NCBI GenBank assembly: GCA_964597685.1
Contig: CAZQZC010000005.1
Coordinates: 1 to 34,137, forward strand
From: JBCBTJ01 sp964597685
GTDB lineage: Bacteria > Pseudomonadota > Alphaproteobacteria > Caulobacterales > Hyphomonadaceae
Length of the DNA stretch: 34,137 bases
Direction of reading: 5' to 3'
Positions within the stretch are counted from its first letter, which is position 1. The number at the start of each line of letters is the position of its first letter. The notes beneath the pieces are model-generated. The model was not told the DNA's origin and did not search any database. It saw only the letters and a program-made list of their open reading frames with translations. This document shows, piece by piece, positions 7,231 through 14,498 of this stretch. The position numbers were made by a program, and so were the translations under genes.

Positions 7231-7851
7231 TCAGCCGCCCGGTCGCGGCGCGACGGGGTTCAAGAATGGCTTCAGGACGCGCCCGCCAAGCTGACCAAGC
7301 CGCATGGCGCCATCAAGTCGCCGTGCAATGAACGCGTCGACTTTCTCGGGATCCTCCTCGTTCAACCAATAGAGCGTGATCGCTGGAAGAACAGAGGCGA
7401 GAAGCCCGCGTTTCGTATATCGATTATAGTCGGTCGCCTCGTCTCCCGCCAAATTCCACACGGTGTCTGCAATAGACCACGACCGGCGCATGGCGTCGCC
7501 GGCGCCCCACGGCAGGAAACCGCGCGCGGCGGCCCGGCGGACGGCCTCCTTGTCGGGTTCGAGCGCGTCAAGCCAAGCCCGAACGCCGGCCGCGACGCGA
7601 TCCCGCACGCGCATCGTGTCGAGGTCTTGGTCTGCAAGGCTCAGTTCCGCACGCCGCTCGGCGGTGTCGAAGAAAGCTTCGACAAGGTCGCGCACGCCGC
7701 GCGGCGCCGCCAAGGCGCGTTCGTTTGCAGAGAGGCCTGCCTCTCCCGCCGCGCGATCCGCTGCGGCCTCCGTCCACCCATCGAAGGGCGCGTGCGGCAG
7801 AAGAGCGTCCAGCCAAGCGGCGCGAAGTCGGTGCGAGGGGGTGTCGTTCAT
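7231..7851 (-). CDS. COQ9 family protein (divergent from rpsU)
   Basis: 206 residues from the ATG at 7849-7851; the longer frame would run into rpsU. It matches the COQ9 / 'rpsU-divergently transcribed protein' family: an N-terminal TetR-like helical start (RLRAAWLDALLPHAPFDGWTEAAADRAAGEAG), a central helical region with R-V-R-D-R-V-A-A-G-V-R-A-W-L, the segment S-I-A-D-T-V-W-N-L-A-G-D-E-A-T-D-Y-N-R-Y-T-K-R-G-L, and a helix near the end (VDAFIARRLDGAMRLGQLGG). Eukaryotic COQ9 binds lipids and aids COQ7 in ubiquinone synthesis; the bacterial proteins are thought to act similarly. The genomic position beside rpsU is itself a family trait. Confidence 0.9.
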   Translation of the reverse strand: MNDTPSHRLRAAWLDALLPHAPFDGWTEAAADRAAGEAGLSANERALAAPRGVRDLVEAFFDTAERRAELSLADQDLDTMRVRDRVAAGVRAWLDALEPDKEAVRRAAARGFLPWGAGDAMRRSWSIADTVWNLAGDEATDYNRYTKRGLLASVLPAITLYWLNEEDPEKVDAFIARRLDGAMRLGQLGGRVLKPFLNPVAPRPGG

Positions 7852-7957
7852 GGCCGTTCCAAAGGTAGGCAGGCGGGAGAAGCCATGATATAGGCCCGCC
7901 TTCCGCTCAACCGAGCAGACAAATTGACCCGCGCTGAAATCGGCGCGGCAACGGCAT

Positions 7958-7972
7958 GGAGAGTTGACCATC
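7958..7972 (+). promoter_or_regulatory. rpsU ribosome binding site favouring an ATC start
   Basis: GGAG at 7958-7961 is the only good Shine-Dalgarno ahead of rpsU. The TTG at 7964-7966, the only conventional start in frame here, is two bases away, too close for normal initiation. ATC at 7970-7972 is eight bases away, an optimal distance, and lies where the initiator Met of homologous bS21 proteins is found. No in-frame ATG or GTG is available near it. Confidence 0.45.
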
Positions 7973-8185
7973 GTTCAGATCGTCGTCCGCGACAACAATG
8001 TCGAGCAGGCGCTTCGCGCGCTGAAAAAAAAGATGCAGCGCGAGGGCCTGTTCCGGGAAATGAAGCGCCGGAACCATTTCGAGAAGCCATCCGAGAAGAA
8101 AGCGCGTGAAAAAAGCGAAGCTGTTCGCCGCGCCCGCAAACTGGCGCGCAAACGCGCCCAGCGCGAAGGTCTTCTGTCGAAATAA
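7964..8185 (+). CDS. rpsU: 30S ribosomal protein bS21
   Basis: About 71-73 residues, strongly basic. The core V-V-R-D-N-N-V-E-Q-A-L-R-A-L-K-K-K-M-Q-R-E-G is the bS21 hallmark and continues into F-R-E-M-K-R-R and a C-terminal Arg/Lys/Ala helix (RARKLARKRAQREGLLSK). bS21 sits on the 30S platform near the anti-Shine-Dalgarno sequence and helps initiation. The annotated start is the TTG at 7964 by convention, but the ribosome-binding site and alignment of the N-terminus (homologues begin M-V-Q-I, here I-V-Q-I) favour ATC at 7970. It is divergent from COQ9 and followed by a strong terminator. Confidence 0.93.
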   Translation: MTIVQIVVRDNNVEQALRALKKKMQREGLFREMKRRNHFEKPSEKKAREKSEAVRRARKLARKRAQREGLLSK

Positions 8186-8215
8186 ACGGCTTGGCTGCAA
8201 GCGCGCCGCGCCGCC

Positions 8216-8250
8216 GCCCCTCTGAGACGCTCAGAGGGGCTTTTGTTTTT
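8216..8250 (+). terminator. Rho-independent terminator of rpsU
   Basis: GCCCCTCTGAG (8216-8226) pairs perfectly with CTCAGAGGGGC (8230-8240) around a three-base loop, followed by TTTTGTTTTT (8241-8250). It begins 30 bases after the rpsU stop and is the clearest intrinsic terminator in the window. The opposite strand has no T-run on its side, so it should act only on the plus strand. Confidence 0.92.
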
Positions 8251-8254
8251 GCGC

Positions 8255-9739
8255 TCAAGCTCCGCCGCTTGAATCAGTGGCTTTCCTGTCACCGCCCATG
8301 CCGGGGATGAGGCCTTTGATCCAACCCAGCGCATCGTTGATGCTGGCGCCATGCACGGCGCCGGCCCGATATACCTTCGTGGCCGCCCACATAATCACGA
8401 ACGTCGTCGCCGCCATGAGCCCGAACTGAGCGAGCACCTCCCATAGGGCCGGCTCAGACGGCATGCGTAGAATCAAAAGGAACGGCGTAAAGATCGGCAC
8501 CCAAGAGGCGGCTGCAACGATCGGCGATTCGACGTCGTTGAAGGCGATGACGATCATGATCATCGGCAGCATAAGCAGCATCATCATCGGGCTCAAAAGC
8601 GTTTGCGCCTCCTGGATCGTATCGCAGAGCGATCCAAGCGCCATGAACACCACGCCGTACATGAGGTAGCCCAGCACGAAGCTGATAAGCGCCGGAATGA
8701 TAATCGACGGCTGCAGGATGGCGGAGGTCACCTGTGTGACATCGTCCATCACCTCGGCGGGAATGGCCGATTGCGCCAACAAGGTCACCACAATCCCCCC
8801 AAGCGTCCAAGACCCCATCAGCGTCAGCGTCACGGCGAACACCGCCCCCAGCTTGCCCGCCAGCAATTGCGGCAGCCTGACGGAGGTCAACAAGGTGTCG
8901 AAGATCTTGTTCGAACGCTCCTCGATCGTGCCCATCAAAAGGTATTGGATGACGGAGAAGATCATCAGCCAGAGAACGTAAGCGATCCCGAGAACGGCGA
9001 AGAATGGCGCTCTGTCGGCCGTCGTCACTTCGTCTCCGATCTCCGCCTGCTCCGCCTCGGGCCGGGCGCGCTTCTCAACCACTTCGAGCGCGGCGTTGTC
9101 AGCCTGTGTGAGAATATCGCTGTTGACATTCGCAGCCGCGAAGACCTGCCTCCGAGCGATCTCCTTCGCCGCGTCCTGGACCCGGCTGCGCAGATCGAAC
9201 ACGGTGACGTTCTCGCTCCAATATTCGATACCGTCCGCGCCGACGATCACCGCGGCGAATAGCGGCTTCTCGCCTTCGGGACCGTCGATAAGGCGGTCTC
9301 CCAGCAACCAGGGACGCAGCCCATCGGGGGTCGCAGCCGGAGCGGGGACGCGGATATAGTCGGATTGAGGAACGTCTATCCCGTCTGGCGCGCCGGCGTC
9401 GCGGGCTGCGGCGAAGGGATCGGCGCCTGCGTCGACAGCCGCATCGAACGCGTCGATCGTGTTCCGGTCCAATTGTCCCAATTGCTCCAGTACGAGCAAT
9501 TGGCTGCGGGCCAATTGGACCCGGGTTTTTTCGAACTCCTGGTCGATGGCTTGGGCGTAAACTTCGCCCCCGCTTTCAACGACCGCGAAATAGCGCGTCG
9601 GCTGACTGGCCGCCGCCAATCCCATGAAAAACAGGACGAGGGCGATCAGGACCGGCGTCGCCAAGACGCCTAACCAAAAGCCCCAGGCGCGGACATAGCC
9701 GAAATAATCCCGCAGGAAGACGAGCCAGGTATTTCGCAT
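8255..9739 (-). CDS. ABC-2 type permease, NatB-like
   Basis: 494 residues. One transmembrane segment lies near the N-terminus (about 20-43, FWLGVLATPVLIALVLFFMG), then a large extracytoplasmic domain of about 190 residues, then five or more membrane helices from about 245 onward (FFAVLGIAYVLWLMIFSVIQYLL; AVFAVTLTLMGSWTLGG; IIIPALISFVLGYLMYGVVF; MMMLLMLPMIMIVIAF; GLMAATTFVIMWAATKV). The motif after the second helix, G-T-I-E-E-R-S-N-K-I-F-D-T-L-L-T-S, is typical of ABC-2/NatB permeases (PF12698). Its ATG overlaps the ATPase stop by one base (TGATG), so the two are coupled. Related systems export sodium ions, drugs or peptides; the substrate here is unknown. Confidence 0.88.
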   Translation of the reverse strand: MRNTWLVFLRDYFGYVRAWGFWLGVLATPVLIALVLFFMGLAAASQPTRYFAVVESGGEVYAQAIDQEFEKTRVQLARSQLLVLEQLGQLDRNTIDAFDAAVDAGADPFAAARDAGAPDGIDVPQSDYIRVPAPAATPDGLRPWLLGDRLIDGPEGEKPLFAAVIVGADGIEYWSENVTVFDLRSRVQDAAKEIARRQVFAAANVNSDILTQADNAALEVVEKRARPEAEQAEIGDEVTTADRAPFFAVLGIAYVLWLMIFSVIQYLLMGTIEERSNKIFDTLLTSVRLPQLLAGKLGAVFAVTLTLMGSWTLGGIVVTLLAQSAIPAEVMDDVTQVTSAILQPSIIIPALISFVLGYLMYGVVFMALGSLCDTIQEAQTLLSPMMMLLMLPMIMIVIAFNDVESPIVAAASWVPIFTPFLLILRMPSEPALWEVLAQFGLMAATTFVIMWAATKVYRAGAVHGASINDALGWIKGLIPGMGGDRKATDSSGGA

Positions 9740-10713
9740 CAGACCGTCTCCACGGTTGGGGTTTCAGTTTGCTGTAGGCCAACGCTCGCCGCTTCACCGG
9801 CGAGCGAGACGAAGACATCGCGCAACCGCGCCTGGTCGGGCAGGAAGCCGGAGACCGGCGCGCCGCCTTCCACGGCCGCGCGCAATGCGTCTTGCGCGCC
9901 CGCCCCCTCAGGCAAGTCGACCCGCCACCATCGTGGTTCGTCAGCGGGTTGCCCTGGCTCGAGATCAGACTGGAAACCCTTCGCCGAAAGCGACGCACCG
10001 AGATCGAATCCATTGTCGACCGCAATGCGTGCGCGGCGGCCGAGCGCGCTGAACGCTTCGTCGAGCGATCCGTCGAACACCTTCTTGCCTTTGGCCAGCA
10101 TGATGATCCGTTCGCATAGACGCTCTGCGTGCTCCATGACGTGCGTCGAGAACAAGATGGTCGCGCCGCGGGCGTGCTCAGACAGGATCAAGTCCTCAAG
10201 GGATTGCTGGTTCACCGGGTCGAGGCCGGAGAACGGCTCGTCCAAAATGAGAAAGTCAGGATTGTGAGCCAGCGCCGACAGAATCTGAACCTTCTGGGCC
10301 ATGCCCTTCGACAATTTCGAAACCTTGGAGCGCCCGAAGTCGCCAAGCCCGAAATTCTCCAACAATTCATCGGCGCGGCGATGGGCTTCCGCTCCACCCA
10401 TGCCCTTTAGCTGCGCGAAGTACGCGATTGTGCCGCGCGGCGTCATCTTTTTGTAGAGGCCACGCTCCTCCGGCAGGAAGCCGACGCGCTTCAGGGAGTG
10501 CAGATTTGGTGGCGCGCCGAAGAGATGAACGCGTCCGACGTCTGGGTTCATAACCCCAAGCGCCATGCGCAGACTGGTGGACTTGCCGGCGCCGTTTGGC
10601 CCGAGGAAGCCGATGATCCGTCCCGCAGGCACCTCGAAAGATAAGTTGTCCACAGCCGTGAAGAAGCCGAACCGCTTCGTTGCACCGTCGACTATAAGCG
10701 GTGTGGCGTCCAT
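9739..10713 (-). CDS. ABC transporter ATP-binding protein, NatA-like
   Basis: 324 residues. Walker A G-P-N-G-A-G-K-S-T at 38-46, signature L-S-K-G-M-A-Q at 134-140, Walker B F-L-I-L-D-E at 154-159 and the switch His191 in F-S-T-H-V-M-E-H are all intact. The signature has K in place of the usual S-G-G second position, as in many NatA/CcmA-like exporters. A C-terminal extension of about 100 residues beyond the ATPase core is also common in this group. The start is supported by AAGGAGG on the minus strand just upstream (10720-10726). It forms an exporter with the following permease. Confidence 0.92.
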   Translation of the reverse strand: MDATPLIVDGATKRFGFFTAVDNLSFEVPAGRIIGFLGPNGAGKSTSLRMALGVMNPDVGRVHLFGAPPNLHSLKRVGFLPEERGLYKKMTPRGTIAYFAQLKGMGGAEAHRRADELLENFGLGDFGRSKVSKLSKGMAQKVQILSALAHNPDFLILDEPFSGLDPVNQQSLEDLILSEHARGATILFSTHVMEHAERLCERIIMLAKGKKVFDGSLDEAFSALGRRARIAVDNGFDLGASLSAKGFQSDLEPGQPADEPRWWRVDLPEGAGAQDALRAAVEGGAPVSGFLPDQARLRDVFVSLAGEAASVGLQQTETPTVETV

Positions 10714-10748
10714 CTCGCCCTCCTTAAGCCCTCTTTCTCTATATATCG

Positions 10749-11123
10749 ATGATCGATGATTACGAAAGGATTGATCGCACGGCCCTTGCCAAGACCAAAA
10801 CGCAGGCGCAGCATCCTCGCATGGACACGGACCTCAGCCGTCTTGGTCGGCGTAAATCTGCGCTCGGTCGAAAATCGCCCCTCGCCGGCTCGTCGGCGGC
10901 GAGCGCCGAAACCTCGACGCGCCACGGGCTAAGCCCATGCCAAGAGGTTCAGCTCGACCGCATCGAGGCCGCGCTCGCCAGGCTCGACGCCGGCGACTTC
11001 GGGTATTGCGTGGAATGCGGAGCGAGCATCGACCTCGAGACGCTGACAAAAGACCCGTCTACGGCGAAATGCCGGCTGTGCTCGACTGCCGTTGAGAGTT
11101 CAGATGAACGCAGTCGCCAGTGA
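10749..11123 (+). CDS. Short DksA/TraR-type zinc-finger protein
   Basis: Up to 124 residues from the ATG at 10749; an in-frame ATG at 10821 would give 100. Neither has a clear ribosome-binding site. The C-terminal half is a DksA/TraR domain: helix R-I-E-A-A-L-A-R-L-D-A-G-D-F-G-Y followed by a C4 zinc finger, Cys87-x2-Cys90-x17-Cys108-x2-Cys111. The N-terminal half is Ser/Ala/Arg-rich and shows no DksA coiled coil nor its acidic tip. Such short relatives may bind the RNA polymerase secondary channel, but with this N-terminus that is unsure; translation of the other frames did not reveal a lost coiled coil by frameshift. Its last 24 bases overlap the end of the convergent oxidase gene. Confidence 0.65.
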   Translation: MIDDYERIDRTALAKTKTQAQHPRMDTDLSRLGRRKSALGRKSPLAGSSAASAETSTRHGLSPCQEVQLDRIEAALARLDAGDFGYCVECGASIDLETLTKDPSTAKCRLCSTAVESSDERSRQ

Positions 11124-11402
11124 AATGACGATCTGAACAAAGACGGCGAGTGCGGCAAAGCCGATTATCGTAGCGATCCACGCGCCGCCCATGCCCATTG
11201 CGACGCCGCCCACAATGCCGAAGCCCGCGCACAGCACCAGCGCCACAAGCCAGTTGAGGCCCGTCGCCAAGGTGAATGTCAAATAGCCGACGATCAGAAC
11301 GGTCAGAAACGCACCCCACTGGGTCGCGGTCATGAAGCCCTTCCACGTTGCGGTTTGGGCGGAAATATCCATCTCTCCGTGATGGTAGTCAGCCGTGGCC
11401 AT
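11100..11402 (-). CDS. aa3-type cytochrome c oxidase subunit IV
   Basis: 100 residues. The start, Y-H-H-G-E-M-D-I-S-A-Q-T-A-T-W-K-G-F (6-23), is the signature of the small alphaproteobacterial subunit IV (COX4_pro_2), in which a short cytosolic segment leads into one membrane helix. Here the C-terminal part is longer than the roughly 50-residue minimum and has three to four hydrophobic stretches (AFLTVLIVGYLTFTLATGL; WLVALVLCAGFGIVGGVAMG; WIATIIGFAALAVFVQIVIS). A good Shine-Dalgarno, AGGAGAG, precedes the ATG. It would sit in the aa3 oxidase of the respiratory chain; the other oxidase genes are not in this window. Confidence 0.82.
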   Translation of the reverse strand: MATADYHHGEMDISAQTATWKGFMTATQWGAFLTVLIVGYLTFTLATGLNWLVALVLCAGFGIVGGVAMGMGGAWIATIIGFAALAVFVQIVISLATAFI

Positions 11403-11490
11403 GCAGGCTCTCCTTAGCGGATTCGCCCCTAGCTCATACGCACCCGCCCCGCCTGGTCAAGGCGACGCGTGCTGCCAGTTCGCCGCAGCC

Positions 11491-11916
11491 TCAGTTTAGA
11501 TCTGACTTCGGCTTTGGAGGATCCGGCGCGAACGGCTTTGGAAGAGGGGCCGCGGGCACGCCCTCGTCCTTGAGAGCCTTCGCCTCGTCAGGCGTCGCTT
11601 CGCCCCAGATGGGGCGCTCGTCGATCTCGCCGTAATGCATCGCTCGCGCCTCACCCGCGAACTGGTCGCCCACATAATCGCAATTCTCGCGAATATGATC
11701 CCTGGCCTTGCGCGCAAATTTCGCGAAAGCCTGATCGGTCGTCGCAGAAGACGTCGACACAGCAGGCGCCATGATCTGCTTGCGCACCTGTGCGCCGCCG
11801 CATTCTGGGCAGCGGATTTGCGCGCCCTCGGCCTGCGCGTCAAAGGCCTCGGACGACGCAAACCACGCGTCAAACTCCACCGCGCAAGACTCGCAGACGA
11901 GCGCGTAACGTATCAT
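11491..11916 (-). CDS. DUF1178 family protein with zinc-ribbon start
   Basis: 141 residues. It begins M-I-R-Y-A-L-V-C-E-S-C (Cys8, Cys11), continues E-F-D-A-W-F-A-S-S-E-A-F-D-A-Q, then I-R-C-P-E-C-G (Cys36, Cys39), which together form a probable zinc ribbon. The segment Q-I-M-A-P-A-V and a helix (FAKFARKARDHIRENCDYVG) follow, ending in a conserved A-M-H-Y-G-E-I-D-E-R-P-I-W-G-E-A-T and a proline-rich tail. This is the full DUF1178 pattern. The function is unknown to me. It starts six bases after the glutaredoxin stop, so the two are co-transcribed, as is common in alphaproteobacteria. Confidence 0.85.
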   Translation of the reverse strand: MIRYALVCESCAVEFDAWFASSEAFDAQAEGAQIRCPECGGAQVRKQIMAPAVSTSSATTDQAFAKFARKARDHIRENCDYVGDQFAGEARAMHYGEIDERPIWGEATPDEAKALKDEGVPAAPLPKPFAPDPPKPKSDLN

Positions 11917-11922
11917 TTCAGA

Positions 11923-12180
11923 CTATGCGGCAAGCAAAGCGTCGAGCTTGCCTGATCGGTCAAGCGCCATCACGTCGTCGCAGCCGCCGAGATGACTGTC
12001 GCCCACAAAAATTTGAGGGAAGGTCCGCCCACCATTCGAGCGCTTGACCATCTCCTCTTTCTTGCGAGCATCCATGCCAGCATTGATTTCCTCGAAATCG
12101 ACGCCCTTCTTCTTCAGTAACGCGAGCGCTCGCGTGCAATAGGGGCAGAAATCTCTCGTATAGATTGTGACCTTGGCCAT
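11923..12180 (-). CDS. grxC: Glutaredoxin 3
   Basis: 85 residues, the standard length. The dithiol active site C-P-Y-C is at 12-15, the cis-proline loop is T-F-P-Q-I-F-V (about 53-59), and the glutathione-binding G-G-C-D-D follows. It reduces disulfides with glutathione in the cytosol. The ATG at 12178-12180 has GGAG seven bases upstream on the minus strand; longer starts in the same frame are less likely. It lies between comF upstream (26-base gap) and the DUF1178 gene downstream, one transcription unit. Confidence 0.93.
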   Translation of the reverse strand: MAKVTIYTRDFCPYCTRALALLKKKGVDFEEINAGMDARKKEEMVKRSNGGRTFPQIFVGDSHLGGCDDVMALDRSGKLDALLAA

Positions 12181-12205
12181 CGTGATCTCCATAAAGACTG
12201 CGCGG

Positions 12206-12970
12206 CTATATGGTGAGATCACGATCTTTGACAACGCGCGCGAGCACAAGCACGTCGATGTGATCGGCGCCGCTTCGCTTGAGAGTTCGCGCGCAAGCCG
12301 CCAGCGTGGCTCCAGTCGTGTATACGTCGTCCACGAGCACAACGCGCCGTCCATTCAGTCGCGTGCGACGAGACGCGCGAACTTTGAACGCGCCCGCCAC
12401 GTTCCTGCGGCGCGCCGACGCCGACATCGTCCCTTGGCTCGGCGTGGGCCGGACGCGCGACAAGCCGTCGACACAGACCGGAACCCCGGCGACGCGCCCA
12501 ACAGCGCTGGCGAGCCAGCCGGCTTGATTGAACCCTCGCGCGGCGAGACGGCGATAGTGCAGCGGCACCGGCAAAAGGACGTCGGCCTCATCCAGCAAAT
12601 CTCCGCCGGCATGAACCATCCACCTGGCGAGAACTGACAGCCCGTCGCGCGCGCTGGCGTGTTTGAGCGCTAGAATTGGGGGTTTGGAAGCCTCGTCATA
12701 GGCGAGCGCTGCGCGGGCGCGGGACCAGGGCGGCGGACGTGAAGCGCAGGCGGCGCATTCAGCCTCAGCGCCGAGATCAATATCCACCGGTAGCGCACAC
12801 CGCACGCAAGCCGCGCCCGTCAGAAAGCGCAGGGCCGCAAAATCGGCGGCGGCAACGGGACCTTCGCCGACGATCCCCGAGACAAGAGAGCGCTGGGGCC
12901 AGATGGCGTCCAATACATCCCGACAGCCGGCCTTGGCGAGGCGGCCAAGTCGTTTCATACCATCCGTCAT
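12206..12970 (-). CDS. ComF family phosphoribosyltransferase-like protein
   Basis: 254 residues. An N-terminal zinc-finger-like part has C-V-R-C (about 55-58) and C-A-A-C (about 73-76); then the family stretch A-L-A-Y-D-E-A-S-K-P-P-I-L-A-L-K-H, the segment L-L-P-V-P-L-H-Y-R-R-L-A-A-R-G-F-N-Q-A, and the phosphoribosyltransferase loop V-V-L-V-D-D-V-Y-T-T-G-A-T. ComF proteins are needed for DNA uptake in naturally competent bacteria, with a single-stranded-DNA/helicase-linked role, but in many species the role is unproven. The start ATG overlaps the ATG of the divergent methyltransferase by two bases; a second ATG at 12958 is possible. Confidence 0.88.
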   Translation of the reverse strand: MTDGMKRLGRLAKAGCRDVLDAIWPQRSLVSGIVGEGPVAAADFAALRFLTGAACVRCALPVDIDLGAEAECAACASRPPPWSRARAALAYDEASKPPILALKHASARDGLSVLARWMVHAGGDLLDEADVLLPVPLHYRRLAARGFNQAGWLASAVGRVAGVPVCVDGLSRVRPTPSQGTMSASARRRNVAGAFKVRASRRTRLNGRRVVLVDDVYTTGATLAACARTLKRSGADHIDVLVLARVVKDRDLTI

Positions 12971-13856
12971 GCCGTCGACGCCGCCCCTTCTGTTCGATCG
13001 ACGCCGATTGCGCGTGCGACGCGACCAAGCTGCGCTGTCCTACCATCAGTATGACTTCCTAAAGAGGCGCGTGTCCAACGATATCCTTGAGAGGCTCGAC
13101 GATGTTCCGCGAGCGTTTCCAAAGGCGCTCGACCTTGGATCGCATGACGGACATCTGGCGAAGGCGTTGTCGAAGCGCACTGGGACAGATTGGACGGTTG
13201 CGTGCGACCTATCGGAGCGTTTCGCAGCGGCCTGTCCGCGCCCGAGCCTTGTTGGCGACGAATCAGCCCTGCCTTTCGCCGAAGGGTCGTTCGACCTGGT
13301 CGTAAGCGCGTTGTCGCTCCATTGGATCGATGATTTGCCCGGCGCGTTGATCCAAGCGCGCCGCGCATTGAAGCCGGATGGCTTGTTCCTCGCCGCGCTT
13401 TTCGGTGCGGGAACGCTACGCGAATTGCGAACGTGCTTTTTGGAAGCCGAGACGTCGGCGCTTGGCGGCGCGGGTCTTCGGATTGCGCCGCTGCCTGGGC
13501 TCCAAGACGCAGCCAACCTCCTGCAACGGGCTGGCTTCAGTTTGCCAGTCGCCGACGTCGAAAAGATCACCGTACGTTATGATACGCCGTTCCACTTGAT
13601 GGCCGACCTGAAGGGCATGGGAGAGCGCGCCGCCTTCGCCGCACCCGCCAAAGGCGGGCTGTCCCGTCGGATCCTCGTAGACATGGCGAAACGCTACGCT
13701 GAACAATTCGCTGATCCGGATGGACGCCTACGCGCGAGCTTTGAAATCATCCATATTCAAGGCTGGTCGCCGGGTCCTGGCCAACCGAAACCGCTGGCGC
13801 CGGGCAGTGCAAAGACAAGTCTTGCAGACGCCGTGCGCACACGGGCCTCCAAGTGA
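12969..13856 (+). CDS. SAM-dependent methyltransferase (NDUFAF5/BioC-like)
   Basis: 295 residues from the ATG at 12969. The start L-L-F-D-R-R-R-L-R-V-R-R-D-Q-A-A matches alphaproteobacterial relatives of NDUFAF5 (mitochondrial complex I assembly hydroxylase) and BioC. The class I methyltransferase core follows: A-L-D-L-G-S-H-D-G-H-L (SAM motif I, about 51-61), an acidic end of strand 2 (VACDLSE), then S-F-D-L-V-V-S-A-L-S-L-H-W-I-D-D-L-P-G (about 109-127), which is close to NDUFAF5. The substrate cannot be told from the sequence. No good ribosome-binding site is visible, and the coding region starts inside the comF start codon. Confidence 0.8.
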   Translation: MPSTPPLLFDRRRLRVRRDQAALSYHQYDFLKRRVSNDILERLDDVPRAFPKALDLGSHDGHLAKALSKRTGTDWTVACDLSERFAAACPRPSLVGDESALPFAEGSFDLVVSALSLHWIDDLPGALIQARRALKPDGLFLAALFGAGTLRELRTCFLEAETSALGGAGLRIAPLPGLQDAANLLQRAGFSLPVADVEKITVRYDTPFHLMADLKGMGERAAFAAPAKGGLSRRILVDMAKRYAEQFADPDGRLRASFEIIHIQGWSPGPGQPKPLAPGSAKTSLADAVRTRASK

Positions 13857-13897
13857 TCGTCGCGACCGGGGATAGGAAACCCCGTCCTTCCGCGATC

Positions 13898-14089
13898 TTA
13901 ACTCCCCGTTGCGGTCGTTATCGCAGTTTCGATTTGGTTGAATTGCTGGTCGTTCGCGTCGCCGAAATTGTTCAGCGCCGCCAGGATCGCCACGACGATG
14001 AGTGCGGCGATCAAGCCATACTCGACTGCGACAGCGCCCGATGTATCGCGGGTTACGCCCACTTGCTTCCCTGCCGCCTTATCCACCAT
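13898..14089 (-). CDS. Flp-type type IVb pilin
   Basis: 63 residues from the ATG at 14087-14089, which has GGGAG about five bases upstream. A short leader ends with Gly18, followed by A-V-A-V-E-Y, so the prepilin cleavage site is Gly18/Ala19, and the mature protein has the invariant Glu5 (Glu23) and Tyr6. The hydrophobic helix G-L-I-A-A-L-I-V-V-A-I-L-A-A-L follows, then a polar tail. It would be processed by a TadV/CpaA-type peptidase and assembled by a Tad system; none of those genes are in this window. The start lies inside the last codons of mutT (11-base overlap). Confidence 0.85.
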   Translation of the reverse strand: MVDKAAGKQVGVTRDTSGAVAVEYGLIAALIVVAILAALNNFGDANDQQFNQIETAITTATGS

Positions 14090-14498
14090 GCGCTCCCGTG
14101 TCCCCCGCCAGAAACCTGAACAACGGAACATCCGCCTCAGGCGCCGGGTAGCCGTCCAGATCCTCCGGCGCGACCCAAGCCAAAGCCTGGCCCTCCCGAG
14201 GACGCATTGTCCCGGACCAAGTTCGACACTCGAACAATGGCATCAGCAGGTGAAAATCGGGATAAGAATAGCTGGCGAATGTCAGCGGTCTTAGAAATGT
14301 TTCATTTACGACGATTGCCAGTTCTTCGTCGAGTTCACGAACCAAGGCGGCCTCAGGCGTTTCGCCAGCTTCAATCTTGCCGCCGGGAAACTCCCACAGA
14401 CCCGCCATCGCCTTTCCTTCCGGGCGCTGAGCGAGCAGTATTCGACCAGATTCATCAAACAGTGCAGCCGCGGCCACGGTCAACATACGTTGTGTCAT
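14079..14498 (-). CDS. mutT: Nudix hydrolase, MutT-type 8-oxo-dGTP pyrophosphatase
   Basis: 139 residues. The Nudix box lies at about 40-62: G-x5-E-x7-R-E-L-D-E-E-L-A-I. It fits the consensus except that the glycine near the end is Ala61. The context (LLAQRPEGKAMAGLWEFPGGK before it) is typical of MutT, which cleans 8-oxo-dGTP from the nucleotide pool. The start ATG at 14496-14498 overlaps the argJ stop as ATGA, a frequent argJ-mutT coupling in alphaproteobacteria; the earlier in-frame ATG at 14546 is therefore not used. The end overlaps the pilin gene by 11 bases. Confidence 0.9.
   Translation of the reverse strand: MTQRMLTVAAAALFDESGRILLAQRPEGKAMAGLWEFPGGKIEAGETPEAALVRELDEELAIVVNETFLRPLTFASYSYPDFHLLMPLFECRTWSGTMRPREGQALAWVAPEDLDGYPAPEADVPLFRFLAGDTGAHGG

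Noticed and set aside
8603..9262. Plus-strand open frame of 219 codons opposite the ABC permease
   Set aside because: Its sequence is rich in His, Arg and Gln without any domain, typical of an antisense shadow of membrane-protein codons.
13867..13884. Hairpin CGGGG/CCCCG between the methyltransferase and the pilin gene
   Set aside because: Five-base stem with no T-run on either strand; too weak to call a terminator.
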